A DNA stretch of 11,878 bases from positions 13,281 through 25,158 of the forward strand of contig DGVL01000137.1 in the NCBI GenBank assembly GCA_002394965.1, given 5' to 3'. Within the stretch, counting starts at the first letter, position 1. Every line of letters begins with the position of its first letter. The notes under the pieces were generated by a model that saw only the letters and a program-made list of their open reading frames with translations, was not told where the DNA came from and did not search any database. Shown piece after piece: positions 1 through 6,358 of this stretch. The position numbers and the translations under genes were made by a program. The DNA is from Lachnospira sp. UBA4285. GTDB lineage: Bacteria > Bacillota > Clostridia > Lachnospirales > Lachnospiraceae.

Positions 1-244
1 ACTCCCCCAAAAGCCCGATGACAGGCCTGCCGCTCCCGTACGTCCCGGACAGAGCCGTCGGAATGCCGCCGAGTCCCTTCTTGACGGCAAATCCTTCCTC
101 CTGCAGCTTTTCTGCAAAAAGCCCGGCCGCGTACGCCTCCCGGAACTTCACCTGCGGATGATCCCACAGCGCGTCACTCATAGAGCACAGCAGATCTCCG
201 ATCGCGTCGACTTCGGACACTGCCGCCCCTTTCTCTTCTGCCAT
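1..244 (-). CDS. M20-family amidohydrolase, AbgB-like (N-terminal 81 residues, cut by window edge)
   Basis: Reading the minus strand from ATG at 244 gives 81 residues before the window ends. The stretch LWDHPQVKFREAY (about residues 27-39), followed by LQEEGFAVKKGLGGIPTAL and then GSGRPVIGLLGE at the cut edge, is the typical opening of M20 metallo-amidohydrolases related to the aminobenzoyl-glutamate hydrolase subunit AbgB. Known members remove acyl or aminoacyl groups from amides in the cytoplasm using a two-metal centre; the metal ligands lie beyond the part visible here, so activity cannot be judged. The start is supported by GGAGGAGG at 250-257, five bases before ATG. The gene lies downstream of ldh on the same strand, separated by a terminator and a promoter-like element, so it is probably a separate unit. 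Family assignment is fairly secure; the substrate is unknown. Confidence 0.8.
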   Translation of the reverse strand, partial: MAEEKGAAVSEVDAIGDLLCSMSDALWDHPQVKFREAYAAGLFAEKLQEEGFAVKKGLGGIPTALSGTYGSGRPVIGLLGE

Positions 245-270
245 ATCCGCCTCCTCCAACTGATTTTTTT

Positions 271-312
271 AAAAAAAGGTGCGCAGGCAGCTGCCTTTGC
301 TGTCCGCGCACC
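271..312 (-). terminator. Intrinsic terminator downstream of ldh
   Basis: On the minus strand a GC-rich stem is followed by seven T (271-277). The outer stem is GGTGCGC (278-284) with GCGCACC (306-312). An A/C mismatch leads to an inner six-pair stem (286-291 with 299-304, one G-U pair) and a loop of about seven bases. This is a classic rho-independent terminator for the transcript carrying ldh. The T run ends only 26 bases before the M20 start codon, so the hairpin also lies in any leader of that gene. On the plus strand only three T follow the stem, so termination should act mainly in the minus direction. Confidence 0.85.
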
Positions 313-323
313 TTTGCTAACTA

Positions 324-354
324 ACTATACCACTGCACCGTGGTACATTGTCAA
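324..354 (-). promoter_or_regulatory. Candidate promoter for the M20 gene with a dyad in a 19-bp spacer
   Basis: On the minus strand a perfect -35 box TTGACA (349-354, overlapping the ldh stop codon) is followed 19 bases later by TATAGT (324-329), one mismatch from the -10 consensus. The spacer holds a perfect inverted repeat, TACCAC and GTGGTA with six bases between them (328-345), whose downstream half overlaps the -10 box. A 19-bp spacer with a central dyad is the known layout of promoters controlled by MerR-family activators that distort DNA; a repressor operator is an equally possible reading. No regulator gene for it is visible in the window. Transcription would start near 317, just ahead of the terminator hairpin. 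Confidence 0.5.
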
Positions 355-1346
355 GTTTCCTTTGTATCGCTCTCCGCTTCCTGCGTCTTTTCATCTTCCA
401 GATCCAGCCCGCCAAGCACATCCCTGAGCACATCCGCCGACTCCTGGAGCCGTCTCTGCTCGTCCATGGAAAGACTGATCGGCATCAGCCCCTCGACGCC
501 CTGGGCGCCCACGATGGCCGGCATGGACAGCGACACATCACGGATGCCAAAAGCGCCGTGCTGGATCGTGGAGACCGGCAGCACACTCTTCTCGTCCCGC
601 ACGATGGCCTCGCATATGCGCACCACGCTCATCGCGATGCCATAATATGTCGCCTTCTTTTTCTGAATGATCGTGTAGGCGCTGTTCTTCACGTCCGCCT
701 CGATCTGCCGCATGGAGTCCATGTGATCGGTGTATCCCCGCATCTCGCACACGTGGCTGATCGGAACACCGGACACATTGGCACTGGACCACACGGCCAT
801 CTCGCTGTCCCCGTGCTCCCCGATGATAAATGCATGAATACTCCTGGCATCGACCTCCAGGTGCTCGCCCAGCAGGTACTTGAGCCGCGCCGTGTCCAGA
901 ACCGTTCCGGATCCGAATACCCGGTTCTCCGGGAAGCCTGTCATCTTTGCCGCCGTGTACGTGAGAATATCGACCGGATTGGCCACGATGAGAAGGATTC
1001 CGCCGCAGTCGCGCCTGCGGATCTCCGGCATGATCGAGCGGAAGATGCCGACATTTTTCTTCACGAGATCGAGCCGGCTCTCCCCCGGTTTCTGTCCGGC
1101 GCCAGCCGTCACGATGATGACCGCGGCGTCCGCGATGTCATCATATCCTCCGGCGTAGATCTGCATCGGCTTGGCAAATGGCAGACCGTGCGCGATGTCC
1201 AGCGCCTCGCCCTCCGCCTTGTCTTTGTCCGCGTCGATGAGCACCATCTCCGAAAACAGGCCGCTGTTCATCAGGGCGAACGCCGATGCACTCCCGACGA
1301 ATCCGCATCCGATCATCGCGACCTTTCTTGTGTTGATCTCCTTCAT
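351..1346 (-). CDS. ldh: L-lactate dehydrogenase
   Basis: The 331-residue product has all the marks of NAD-dependent L-lactate dehydrogenase, the cytoplasmic enzyme that reduces pyruvate to lactate and regenerates NAD. The Rossmann motif GCGFVG is at about residues 13-18 and the NAD-selecting acidic residue at D38. The mobile loop GAGQKPGESR has Gln85, which marks lactate over malate specificity, and Arg91. NPVD is at 123-126, GSGTVLDTAR at 145-154 with the Asp151/Arg154 region, and GEHGDSE at 176-182 carries the catalytic His178. Length fits the family, except for an acidic, probably disordered tail after about residue 315. The start is preceded by GAGGAG seven bases upstream and overlaps the stop codon of the membrane-protein gene as ATGA, implying coupled translation. 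A strong terminator follows it. Confidence 0.95.
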   Translation of the reverse strand: MKEINTRKVAMIGCGFVGSASAFALMNSGLFSEMVLIDADKDKAEGEALDIAHGLPFAKPMQIYAGGYDDIADAAVIIVTAGAGQKPGESRLDLVKKNVGIFRSIMPEIRRRDCGGILLIVANPVDILTYTAAKMTGFPENRVFGSGTVLDTARLKYLLGEHLEVDARSIHAFIIGEHGDSEMAVWSSANVSGVPISHVCEMRGYTDHMDSMRQIEADVKNSAYTIIQKKKATYYGIAMSVVRICEAIVRDEKSVLPVSTIQHGAFGIRDVSLSMPAIVGAQGVEGLMPISLSMDEQRRLQESADVLRDVLGGLDLEDEKTQEAESDTKET

Positions 1347-2251
1347 TTCCCATCTCCTCTGTTGTTCGCGCGATGCCGCGACGCTTTTTCGTCGCGGATC
1401 TCCTGTATGCGCTGTGTGATTTCCTGCTCCTGCTGCTCAAGTTCCGCATCAGTGTACTTGCGCAGCAGAAGTCCCTCGGCGATCTTCGCCGTCCGCTTTC
1501 CCCTCTTGCTCTCGTAGAAGTAGCCGATGACGCTGAAGACGATCGCCCCAATAAAGTTTACAAACAAATCCTTCATCGTGTCAATGATGCCGATGTCAAG
1601 ATACCCGCCCGAGACGGTGACGGTGCCGCCGTCAGCTGTGAAGATCTCTGTCTTCACGATATCGGACACGCGCACCGGGATCTGCGAATGCGTCGGGTCG
1701 AGCATCACCGATCCGATCGTCTGCACAATGGTATCTTTCTGCATGTCCAGAAAGAAGAGCTGGTCAGCGGAGAACTCGATAAACTCCCAGCACACACCGA
1801 TTGTCATGGAGAAACAGAACGCGACGACTGCCAGATACAGCGGTGAGAGGCTGATCCGTCTGCTCTTGCGGTTTAACAGATCCACCATGGAGAATCCGAT
1901 CGCCGCGCACAGGAACCCGTTGATTGTGTGGAGCATCGTGTCCCAGCCCGGAAGCAGCGTGTAGTAGTGGTTTACTTCCCCCAGGATCTCCGCCGCGTAG
2001 ATGAACAGGTAGATAGCCCCCTCAAAGAGAGGCGGGATGTCGACCTTCATCTTCGTCTCAAAGAATGCCGGCAGCAGAAAGAGCAGCAGCGACAGGATGC
2101 ACAGCGCCACGCCCTCGTAATTCTGCATCAGAAAGCATCGCACGGCAGACAGTATGACCAACGCGCGGAGCACGGAATACAGGATGAAGGTCTTTTTGTC
2201 CAGGCGGATCCTCTCCCGCAGTCTGCGAATCTTTTTACCCGGTGTTGTCAT
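1343..2251 (-). CDS. Six-helix integral membrane protein (YjdF/DUF2238-like)
   Basis: The 302-residue product has about six hydrophobic segments, near residues 22-43, 46-64, 75-91, 103-126, 135-157 and 222-246. A basic N-terminus precedes them, an extracytoplasmic or re-entrant stretch spans about 160-220, and a charged, coiled-coil-like cytoplasmic tail covers about 266-292. Polar residues sit in or beside membrane segments in a pattern recalling the YjdF/DUF2238 group: WDTMLHTINGF (103-113), CWEFIEF (154-160) and DTMKDL (224-229). No biochemical function is established for this group, and I assign none. Translation is supported by GAGGAG eight bases before ATG. The stop overlaps the ldh start (ATGA), so the two proteins are probably made together. 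The gene lies 64 bases after the oxidoreductase gene with no clear terminator between. Confidence 0.75.
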   Translation of the reverse strand: MTTPGKKIRRLRERIRLDKKTFILYSVLRALVILSAVRCFLMQNYEGVALCILSLLLFLLPAFFETKMKVDIPPLFEGAIYLFIYAAEILGEVNHYYTLLPGWDTMLHTINGFLCAAIGFSMVDLLNRKSRRISLSPLYLAVVAFCFSMTIGVCWEFIEFSADQLFFLDMQKDTIVQTIGSVMLDPTHSQIPVRVSDIVKTEIFTADGGTVTVSGGYLDIGIIDTMKDLFVNFIGAIVFSVIGYFYESKRGKRTAKIAEGLLLRKYTDAELEQQEQEITQRIQEIRDEKASRHRANNRGDGK

Positions 2252-2315
2252 GTCCCGAACTCCTCTCCTTCTGTCACGCCCGTTGATTGTCCCGCGCAGG
2301 GGAAAACGGCCGTCC

Positions 2316-3500
2316 TCACCAGCGCACCATCCAGCGCTCGGAATACGAACCGTCTGCCTCTTCTGCCTTTACGCTTCGCGAGGCGCCGGTTTTTCTCTCT
2401 TCCTCCTGTTTTTCCCGAAGCCGGGCCAGATATTCCGTCTCATCCAGCGGCAGGTCGACCCACTTTCCCGTCCAGGACGAGAGGTAAGCCGCGTTCGTGA
2501 TCTCAAGTTCATGAATCCCCTCAACTCCCGGTGAGAGCAGCGGTTCACCATACAGAACAGCCCGCGTGAAATTATTCAGGATCCCGATGTGCGCCGGCTC
2601 CCGGCCTTCCTGGACCCACTCCCGGTACGTCGTGTCCGCCTTCGGGCTCGATCGGTCCGCTGTGTACGTCACCGAGTCAGTGTCGGCCGCATTCTCCCAG
2701 AACATAAGCTTTCCGTTTTCGATGACAGCCTTGCCCTTTGAGCCGGAGATTTCCATCCGGTTCGTGCCCGGCTGCTCGCCCGTGGACGTGACGAATACCG
2801 CCGTCGCCCCATTCCTGTAGACGCCCGTGATCGTCGCCTCATCCTCCACGTTGATGTGGTGATACCGCGAAACGCCGCACTCCGCCACGATCCGGTCCGG
2901 CACACCCAGGATCCACTGCCAGATATCCAGGTTGTGCGGGCACTGATTCATCAACACGCCGCCGCCCTCGCCGTTCCAGGTCGCGCGCCAGCTTCCGGAA
3001 TCATAGTAGGCCTGCGTGCGGTACCAGTTGTTCACGATCCAGATGAAGTGCCGGATGCGGCCGAGCTGCCCGCTCTTCACCAGCTCCCGCATCTTCTGAA
3101 ACAGCGGATTCGTGCGCTGGTTAAACATAATGGCGAATGTCCGGCCGGACTTTTCCGCGCAGGCGTTGAGCTCCAGCACCGAAGCTTTGTCGATGCCCTC
3201 CGGCTTCTCTGTGAGGACGTGATATCCTTTGGAAAGCGCCTCGATCCCGATGACCGGGTGCAGCGGATGCGGAACCGCGATGACGACGGCATCCGCGGCG
3301 TGCTCATCCAGAAGCTGATGGTAGTCCGCATAGATCTTCACGCCGCTTCCCAGTTCCCGTGCGGCCCAGTCTCTTCTTTCCTCTCTGATGTCACACACGG
3401 CAGTGAGCCTGGCCTGTGCCACCGCCCCCTGAGCGATGTGGCTTGCATGTGCAGAACCCATGTTGCCGATTCCGATCACGGCAATTCTCAGTTCATCCAT
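2316..3500 (-). CDS. Gfo/Idh/MocA-family NAD(P)-dependent oxidoreductase
   Basis: The 394-residue protein starts at ATG 3500, where an AGGAG lies about eleven bases upstream; the frame is open further upstream but runs into the lysR gene. Residues 5-15 contain a Rossmann GxGxxG (Gly10, Gly12, Gly15). The family's EKP signature is at 98-100 with the Lys expected near the cofactor. GGGVLMNQCPHNLD at 179-192 places His189 and Asp192 where the catalytic HxxD pair usually sits. The C-terminal half is the usual alpha/beta substrate domain, and the last 40 residues form a charged tail. Members oxidise or reduce sugars, inositols and similar polyols in the cytoplasm; the substrate cannot be told here. 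It is the first gene of a likely run with the membrane protein and ldh. It could supply or use NAD(H) alongside lactate dehydrogenase, which is inference only. Confidence 0.9.
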   Translation of the reverse strand: MDELRIAVIGIGNMGSAHASHIAQGAVAQARLTAVCDIREERRDWAARELGSGVKIYADYHQLLDEHAADAVVIAVPHPLHPVIGIEALSKGYHVLTEKPEGIDKASVLELNACAEKSGRTFAIMFNQRTNPLFQKMRELVKSGQLGRIRHFIWIVNNWYRTQAYYDSGSWRATWNGEGGGVLMNQCPHNLDIWQWILGVPDRIVAECGVSRYHHINVEDEATITGVYRNGATAVFVTSTGEQPGTNRMEISGSKGKAVIENGKLMFWENAADTDSVTYTADRSSPKADTTYREWVQEGREPAHIGILNNFTRAVLYGEPLLSPGVEGIHELEITNAAYLSSWTGKWVDLPLDETEYLARLREKQEEERKTGASRSVKAEEADGSYSERWMVRW

Positions 3501-3563
3501 TTTTTGTTTTCTCCTGTCTCCGGGAGCGGTGCGCCTGCGCCCGGACGTTTGCATACTGCCTAT

Positions 3564-3572
3564 AGTATAGCA
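3564..3572 (-). promoter_or_regulatory. Candidate extended -10 promoter for the oxidoreductase-ldh run
   Basis: On the minus strand TGC directly precedes TATACT, giving an extended -10 element (TGnTATAAT type) just after the lysR stop codon. No good -35 box is seen at 16-18 bases, which is common when the extended element is present. Transcription would start near 3557, leaving a leader of about 57 bases before the oxidoreductase ATG. The 12-mer TATACTATAGGC here also occurs at the phasin promoter. Confidence 0.45.
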
Positions 3573-3574
3573 TC

Positions 3575-4465
3575 TCAGCGCGCGTATGCCTCTGCCCTTT
3601 TGCTGAAAAAATGGAACAGTTTTTCGGCGGAGCCGGACACAGAGCGGTCCGTCCGCCGAATGAGACAGACCTTCGTGCGAAGAGTGTCTTCGGAGAGCTC
3701 CCGCCTGGCAAGTTCCGGAGTGAGAAGCAGCACCGACTCCGGCACCAGAGCCACTCCGATCCCGGCCCTCGCCCACTGAACACAGGTTCTCGCGTCGTCG
3801 CTCATACAGAGGATATTCAGCTTCGCCCCTTCCTTCGCCGCTTCTTCCCGGATCGCGCTCTGCCATCTCCGGTACAGGATGATGGGCGTGCGGGAGAGTC
3901 CGGCCAGGCTGCACCGCCCGTCCGGCGCGCACACGGCACCCGAGAGCAGCTCTGGGGTGCCTGCGGCAAAAAAGCTCTCTCTGCGCAGCACCACGCTCTC
4001 CAGACTCCTGGTCTGAAACGGTGTGCGGATCACCGCCAGATCGATCCGCTGCTTCTCGATATCCTGCTGCAGCTCATAGGTGTTCCGGTCAAAGATCTGG
4101 AATGCGATATCCGGATACTGTCTTCTGAATTCCGCCAGCCCCTGCAGAAGCTCCGGGCATTCGCCAGACGATATGATCCCGAGGCGCAGGCTCGTCCGCT
4201 GGCCTGCCTTCAGGCTTTCCAGATCGTCCTCCGCTGCGCGCGTCATCTCCAGAATGCGAACGGCATACTCATACAGCACCTCACCGGCCGGAGTTACCCG
4301 CGCGCGCCTGGCGCCCCTGTCCAGCAGTCTCACGCCGTACTCTGTCTCAAGATTGCGGATCTGTATGGAAAGCGGCGGCTGCGAGAGATGAAGGCGTCTG
4401 GCCGCGGCGGAAATACTGCCTTCCTCCACGACCGCCGCAAAATACTGAAGCTGCACCAGATTCAT
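3575..4465 (-). CDS. LysR-type transcriptional regulator
   Basis: The 296-residue product has a standard LysR winged helix-turn-helix at residues 1-60: LQYFAAVVEEGSISAAARRL, then LSQPPLSIQIRNLE and the wing VRLLDRGARRARVTPAG. A linker helix follows, then a periplasmic-binding-protein-like effector domain from about residue 90 to 290 that would bind a small co-inducer. Length is typical. I chose the ATG at 4465 because GAGGAGG lies six bases upstream and the protein then begins exactly at the conserved domain; a longer open frame reaches 4552 but adds 29 residues with no family resemblance. It is divergent from the ABC exporter genes and 74 bases upstream of the oxidoreductase gene on its own strand. 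LysR regulators usually control the divergent neighbour and themselves, so the exporter is the best guess for a target. The inducer is unknown. Confidence 0.93.
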   Translation of the reverse strand: MNLVQLQYFAAVVEEGSISAAARRLHLSQPPLSIQIRNLETEYGVRLLDRGARRARVTPAGEVLYEYAVRILEMTRAAEDDLESLKAGQRTSLRLGIISSGECPELLQGLAEFRRQYPDIAFQIFDRNTYELQQDIEKQRIDLAVIRTPFQTRSLESVVLRRESFFAAGTPELLSGAVCAPDGRCSLAGLSRTPIILYRRWQSAIREEAAKEGAKLNILCMSDDARTCVQWARAGIGVALVPESVLLLTPELARRELSEDTLRTKVCLIRRTDRSVSGSAEKLFHFFSKRAEAYAR

Positions 4466-4588
4466 GGCATTCCTCCTCTCATCATCCATAATCATATCAT
4501 ATAGTTTCATTAAATATATATATACTTGATATGTCAGGAACCGTAGTATCATGAAGCAGGCTGCGAAAGCGCCCGAAAGGAGAAACGC
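4466..4588. promoter_or_regulatory. Divergent lysR/exporter control region
   Basis: These 123 bases separate two divergent starts and are markedly AT-rich in the middle. They contain the inverted repeat CATATCA (4493-4499) and TGATATG (4527-4533), 41 bases across, flanking the run of alternating A and T. This is a reasonable size for a LysR tetramer footprint, though a perfect T-N11-A box is not obvious. In the exporter direction, TTGATA (4526-4531) and TATCAT (4547-4552) could form a weak promoter with a short 15-base spacer. The exporter start has AAAGGAG ahead of it. Operator identity is inference. Confidence 0.45.
4509..4537 (-). promoter_or_regulatory. Candidate lysR promoter
   Basis: On the minus strand CTGACA (4532-4537) and TTTAAT (4509-4514) are each one mismatch from the sigma-A consensus and are separated by exactly 17 bases. 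Transcription would begin near 4502, about 37 bases before the lysR ATG. The -35 box overlaps the right arm of the CATATCA/TGATATG repeat, so a regulator bound there would block or shape lysR expression, as in usual LysR autoregulation. Confidence 0.5.
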
Positions 4589-6358
4589 ATGTACCGTCTG
4601 CGCAGATTTTTAAAAGATTACCGGAAGCAGGCCGTTCTGGCCCCGATCTTCAAGCTCCTGGAAGCTCTCATGAACCTCCTCGTGCCGCTGGTTGTCGGCG
4701 CCATCATCAACAGCGGAATCCGTGCTGCCGACAGAGGATTCATTGTCCGGATGTTCATCGTCCTGTTTGCTCTGGCCATCCTGGGCATGCTGTTCTCCTT
4801 TGTCGCGCAGTGGTACGCGGCCAGTGCCAGCGTCGGATTTACCACCCGGATGAGGCAGGCGCTCTTTGATCATATCCAGAAACTATCCTTCACCGAGATC
4901 GACGCGCTGCACCCCGACACACTCATCACGCGCATGACCAGCGACGCGAATCAGGTGCAGAACGGTCTGAACCTGGCCCTCCGCCTGCTGCTGCGCAGCC
5001 CCTTCATCGTCTTCGGCTCAATGATTCTCGCATTCACCATCGATGTGAAGTCCGCTCTTGTCTTTGCGGTTGCGATTCCGCTGCTTTCCGTCGTGGTCTT
5101 TGCGATCATGCTGGCAAGCATCCCGCTCTTCACGAAATCCCAGAGAGCACTCGATCATCTGACCGCTCTCACGCGCGAGAATCTGTCCGGCGCGCGTGTC
5201 ATCCGCGCATTCTGCAAGGAAAAGCAGGAAGTGGATGAATTCGACCGCAGGAACCGGGCACTCACCCGTCTGAACGAGACCGTCGGCCGGCTCTCTGCCC
5301 TCATGAATCCGCTGACCTACGTCATCATCAACATCGCGACCATCGCGCTTCTTCGCACAGGCGCCCTGCAGGTTTCCCTCGGCGCGCTGCGCCAGGGTGA
5401 CGTTGTGGCGCTCTACAACTACATGGCACAGATCATCATCGAGCTCATCAAGATGGCCAGTCTCATCATCACCATCAACAAGTCTCTGGCCTGCGCCGAC
5501 CGCATCGCCGATGTCTTCGCCATTCAGCCGGGCATGACCTATCCGGCTGCGGGAACCGCCCCGGAAACCATCGCAGAAACCGCCCCGGCGCCGGCCGTGT
5601 GCTTTGACCACGTCTCCTTCACGTATGCGGGGGCAGGAGACGCGGCGCTCTCGGATATCAGCTTCACGGCAGAAAAGGGGAGCACGATCGGCATCATCGG
5701 CGGGACCGGCTGCGGCAAATCCACCCTGGTCAGCCTGATCGCCCGCTTTTACGACGCAACAGAAGGGTGCGTGAGAGTAAACGGGCGCGACGTCCGCTCC
5801 TGCCCGGAGGGCTTCCTGACGGACCGGATCGGGTTCGTGCCGCAAAAGGCCGTTCTCTTCCGCGGGACTGTGCGGGACAATCTGCGCTGGGGCAGTGAGG
5901 CGGCAGATGATGCGGCGCTCTGGGAGGCGCTCTCCGCCGCACAGGCCCGCGACGTCATTGAAAACAAGCCGGGGAAACTGGACTTTGCGATCGAGCAGAA
6001 CGGGCGGAACCTGTCCGGAGGACAGAAGCAGCGCCTCACCATCGCCCGGGCGCTGGTGAAAAAGCCGGAGATTCTGATCATGGACGACTCCGCCAGCGCT
6101 CTTGACTATTCTACTGACCTGGCACTGCGCCGGGCAGTCCGCGCCATGGAAGGGAGCATGACGATCTTCATCGTATCCCAGCGCGCCTCCAGCATCCGGG
6201 ACGCCGACCAGATTCTGGTACTGGATGACGGGCGCCTGGCGGGAAAAGGCACGCACGAAGAGCTGCTGAAGTCATGCAGCGTATATCAGGAAATATATTA
6301 TTCCCAGTATCCGGACGAGAGGCCGGAGAACACGGCAGCCGGAAAGGAGCAGGCATGA
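4589..6358 (+). CDS. ABC exporter half-transporter, degenerate-site subunit (BmrC/TM287-like)
   Basis: The 589-residue protein has a six-helix transmembrane domain (about residues 15-300) fused to a nucleotide-binding domain (about 335-575), the layout of type IV ABC exporters in the cytoplasmic membrane. Walker A is GGTGCGKST (371-379), the Q-loop Gln419, and the signature a perfect LSGGQ (475-479). Walker B ILIMDD (495-500) has Asp500 where the catalytic Glu should be, and the switch His is replaced by Gln531 (SQR). These changes mark the non-hydrolysing side of a heterodimeric exporter, as known for BmrC and TM287. The partner is the next gene, overlapping by ATGA. AAAGGAG precedes the start. 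An Ala/Thr/Pro-rich linker with a short repeat joins the two domains (about 318-337). The likely role is drug or lipid/peptide efflux; the substrate is unknown. Confidence 0.93.
   Translation: MYRLRRFLKDYRKQAVLAPIFKLLEALMNLLVPLVVGAIINSGIRAADRGFIVRMFIVLFALAILGMLFSFVAQWYAASASVGFTTRMRQALFDHIQKLSFTEIDALHPDTLITRMTSDANQVQNGLNLALRLLLRSPFIVFGSMILAFTIDVKSALVFAVAIPLLSVVVFAIMLASIPLFTKSQRALDHLTALTRENLSGARVIRAFCKEKQEVDEFDRRNRALTRLNETVGRLSALMNPLTYVIINIATIALLRTGALQVSLGALRQGDVVALYNYMAQIIIELIKMASLIITINKSLACADRIADVFAIQPGMTYPAAGTAPETIAETAPAPAVCFDHVSFTYAGAGDAALSDISFTAEKGSTIGIIGGTGCGKSTLVSLIARFYDATEGCVRVNGRDVRSCPEGFLTDRIGFVPQKAVLFRGTVRDNLRWGSEAADDAALWEALSAAQARDVIENKPGKLDFAIEQNGRNLSGGQKQRLTIARALVKKPEILIMDDSASALDYSTDLALRRAVRAMEGSMTIFIVSQRASSIRDADQILVLDDGRLAGKGTHEELLKSCSVYQEIYYSQYPDERPENTAAGKEQA
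5554..5588 (+). repeat. 24-base in-frame direct repeat in the interdomain linker
   Basis: AACCGCCCCGG occurs at 5554-5564 and again at 5578-5588, a period of 24 bases or eight codons. It encodes the repeated TAP of the flexible linker between the membrane and nucleotide-binding domains of the first exporter subunit. It is probably a small slippage-type duplication tolerated in a linker. Confidence 0.6.

Noticed and set aside
348..1517. 389-residue plus-strand open frame
   Set aside because: It is antisense to ldh, which has every family motif. The translation is rich in Arg, His and Asp with no domain, and no ribosome binding site precedes it.
3501..3932. N-terminal extension of the oxidoreductase frame to 538 residues
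   Set aside because: The extra 144 residues overlap lysR in another frame and match nothing. The internal ATG at 3500 has a good ribosome binding site and begins right at the Rossmann fold.
2856..4504. Plus-strand open frames of 307 and 297 residues
   Set aside because: They lie antisense to the oxidoreductase and lysR genes, both with clear family motifs, and have low-complexity composition.
5018..6256. 412-residue minus-strand open frame
   Set aside because: It is a shadow of the first ABC exporter subunit; GC-rich codons on the real strand keep this frame open. No recognisable domain.
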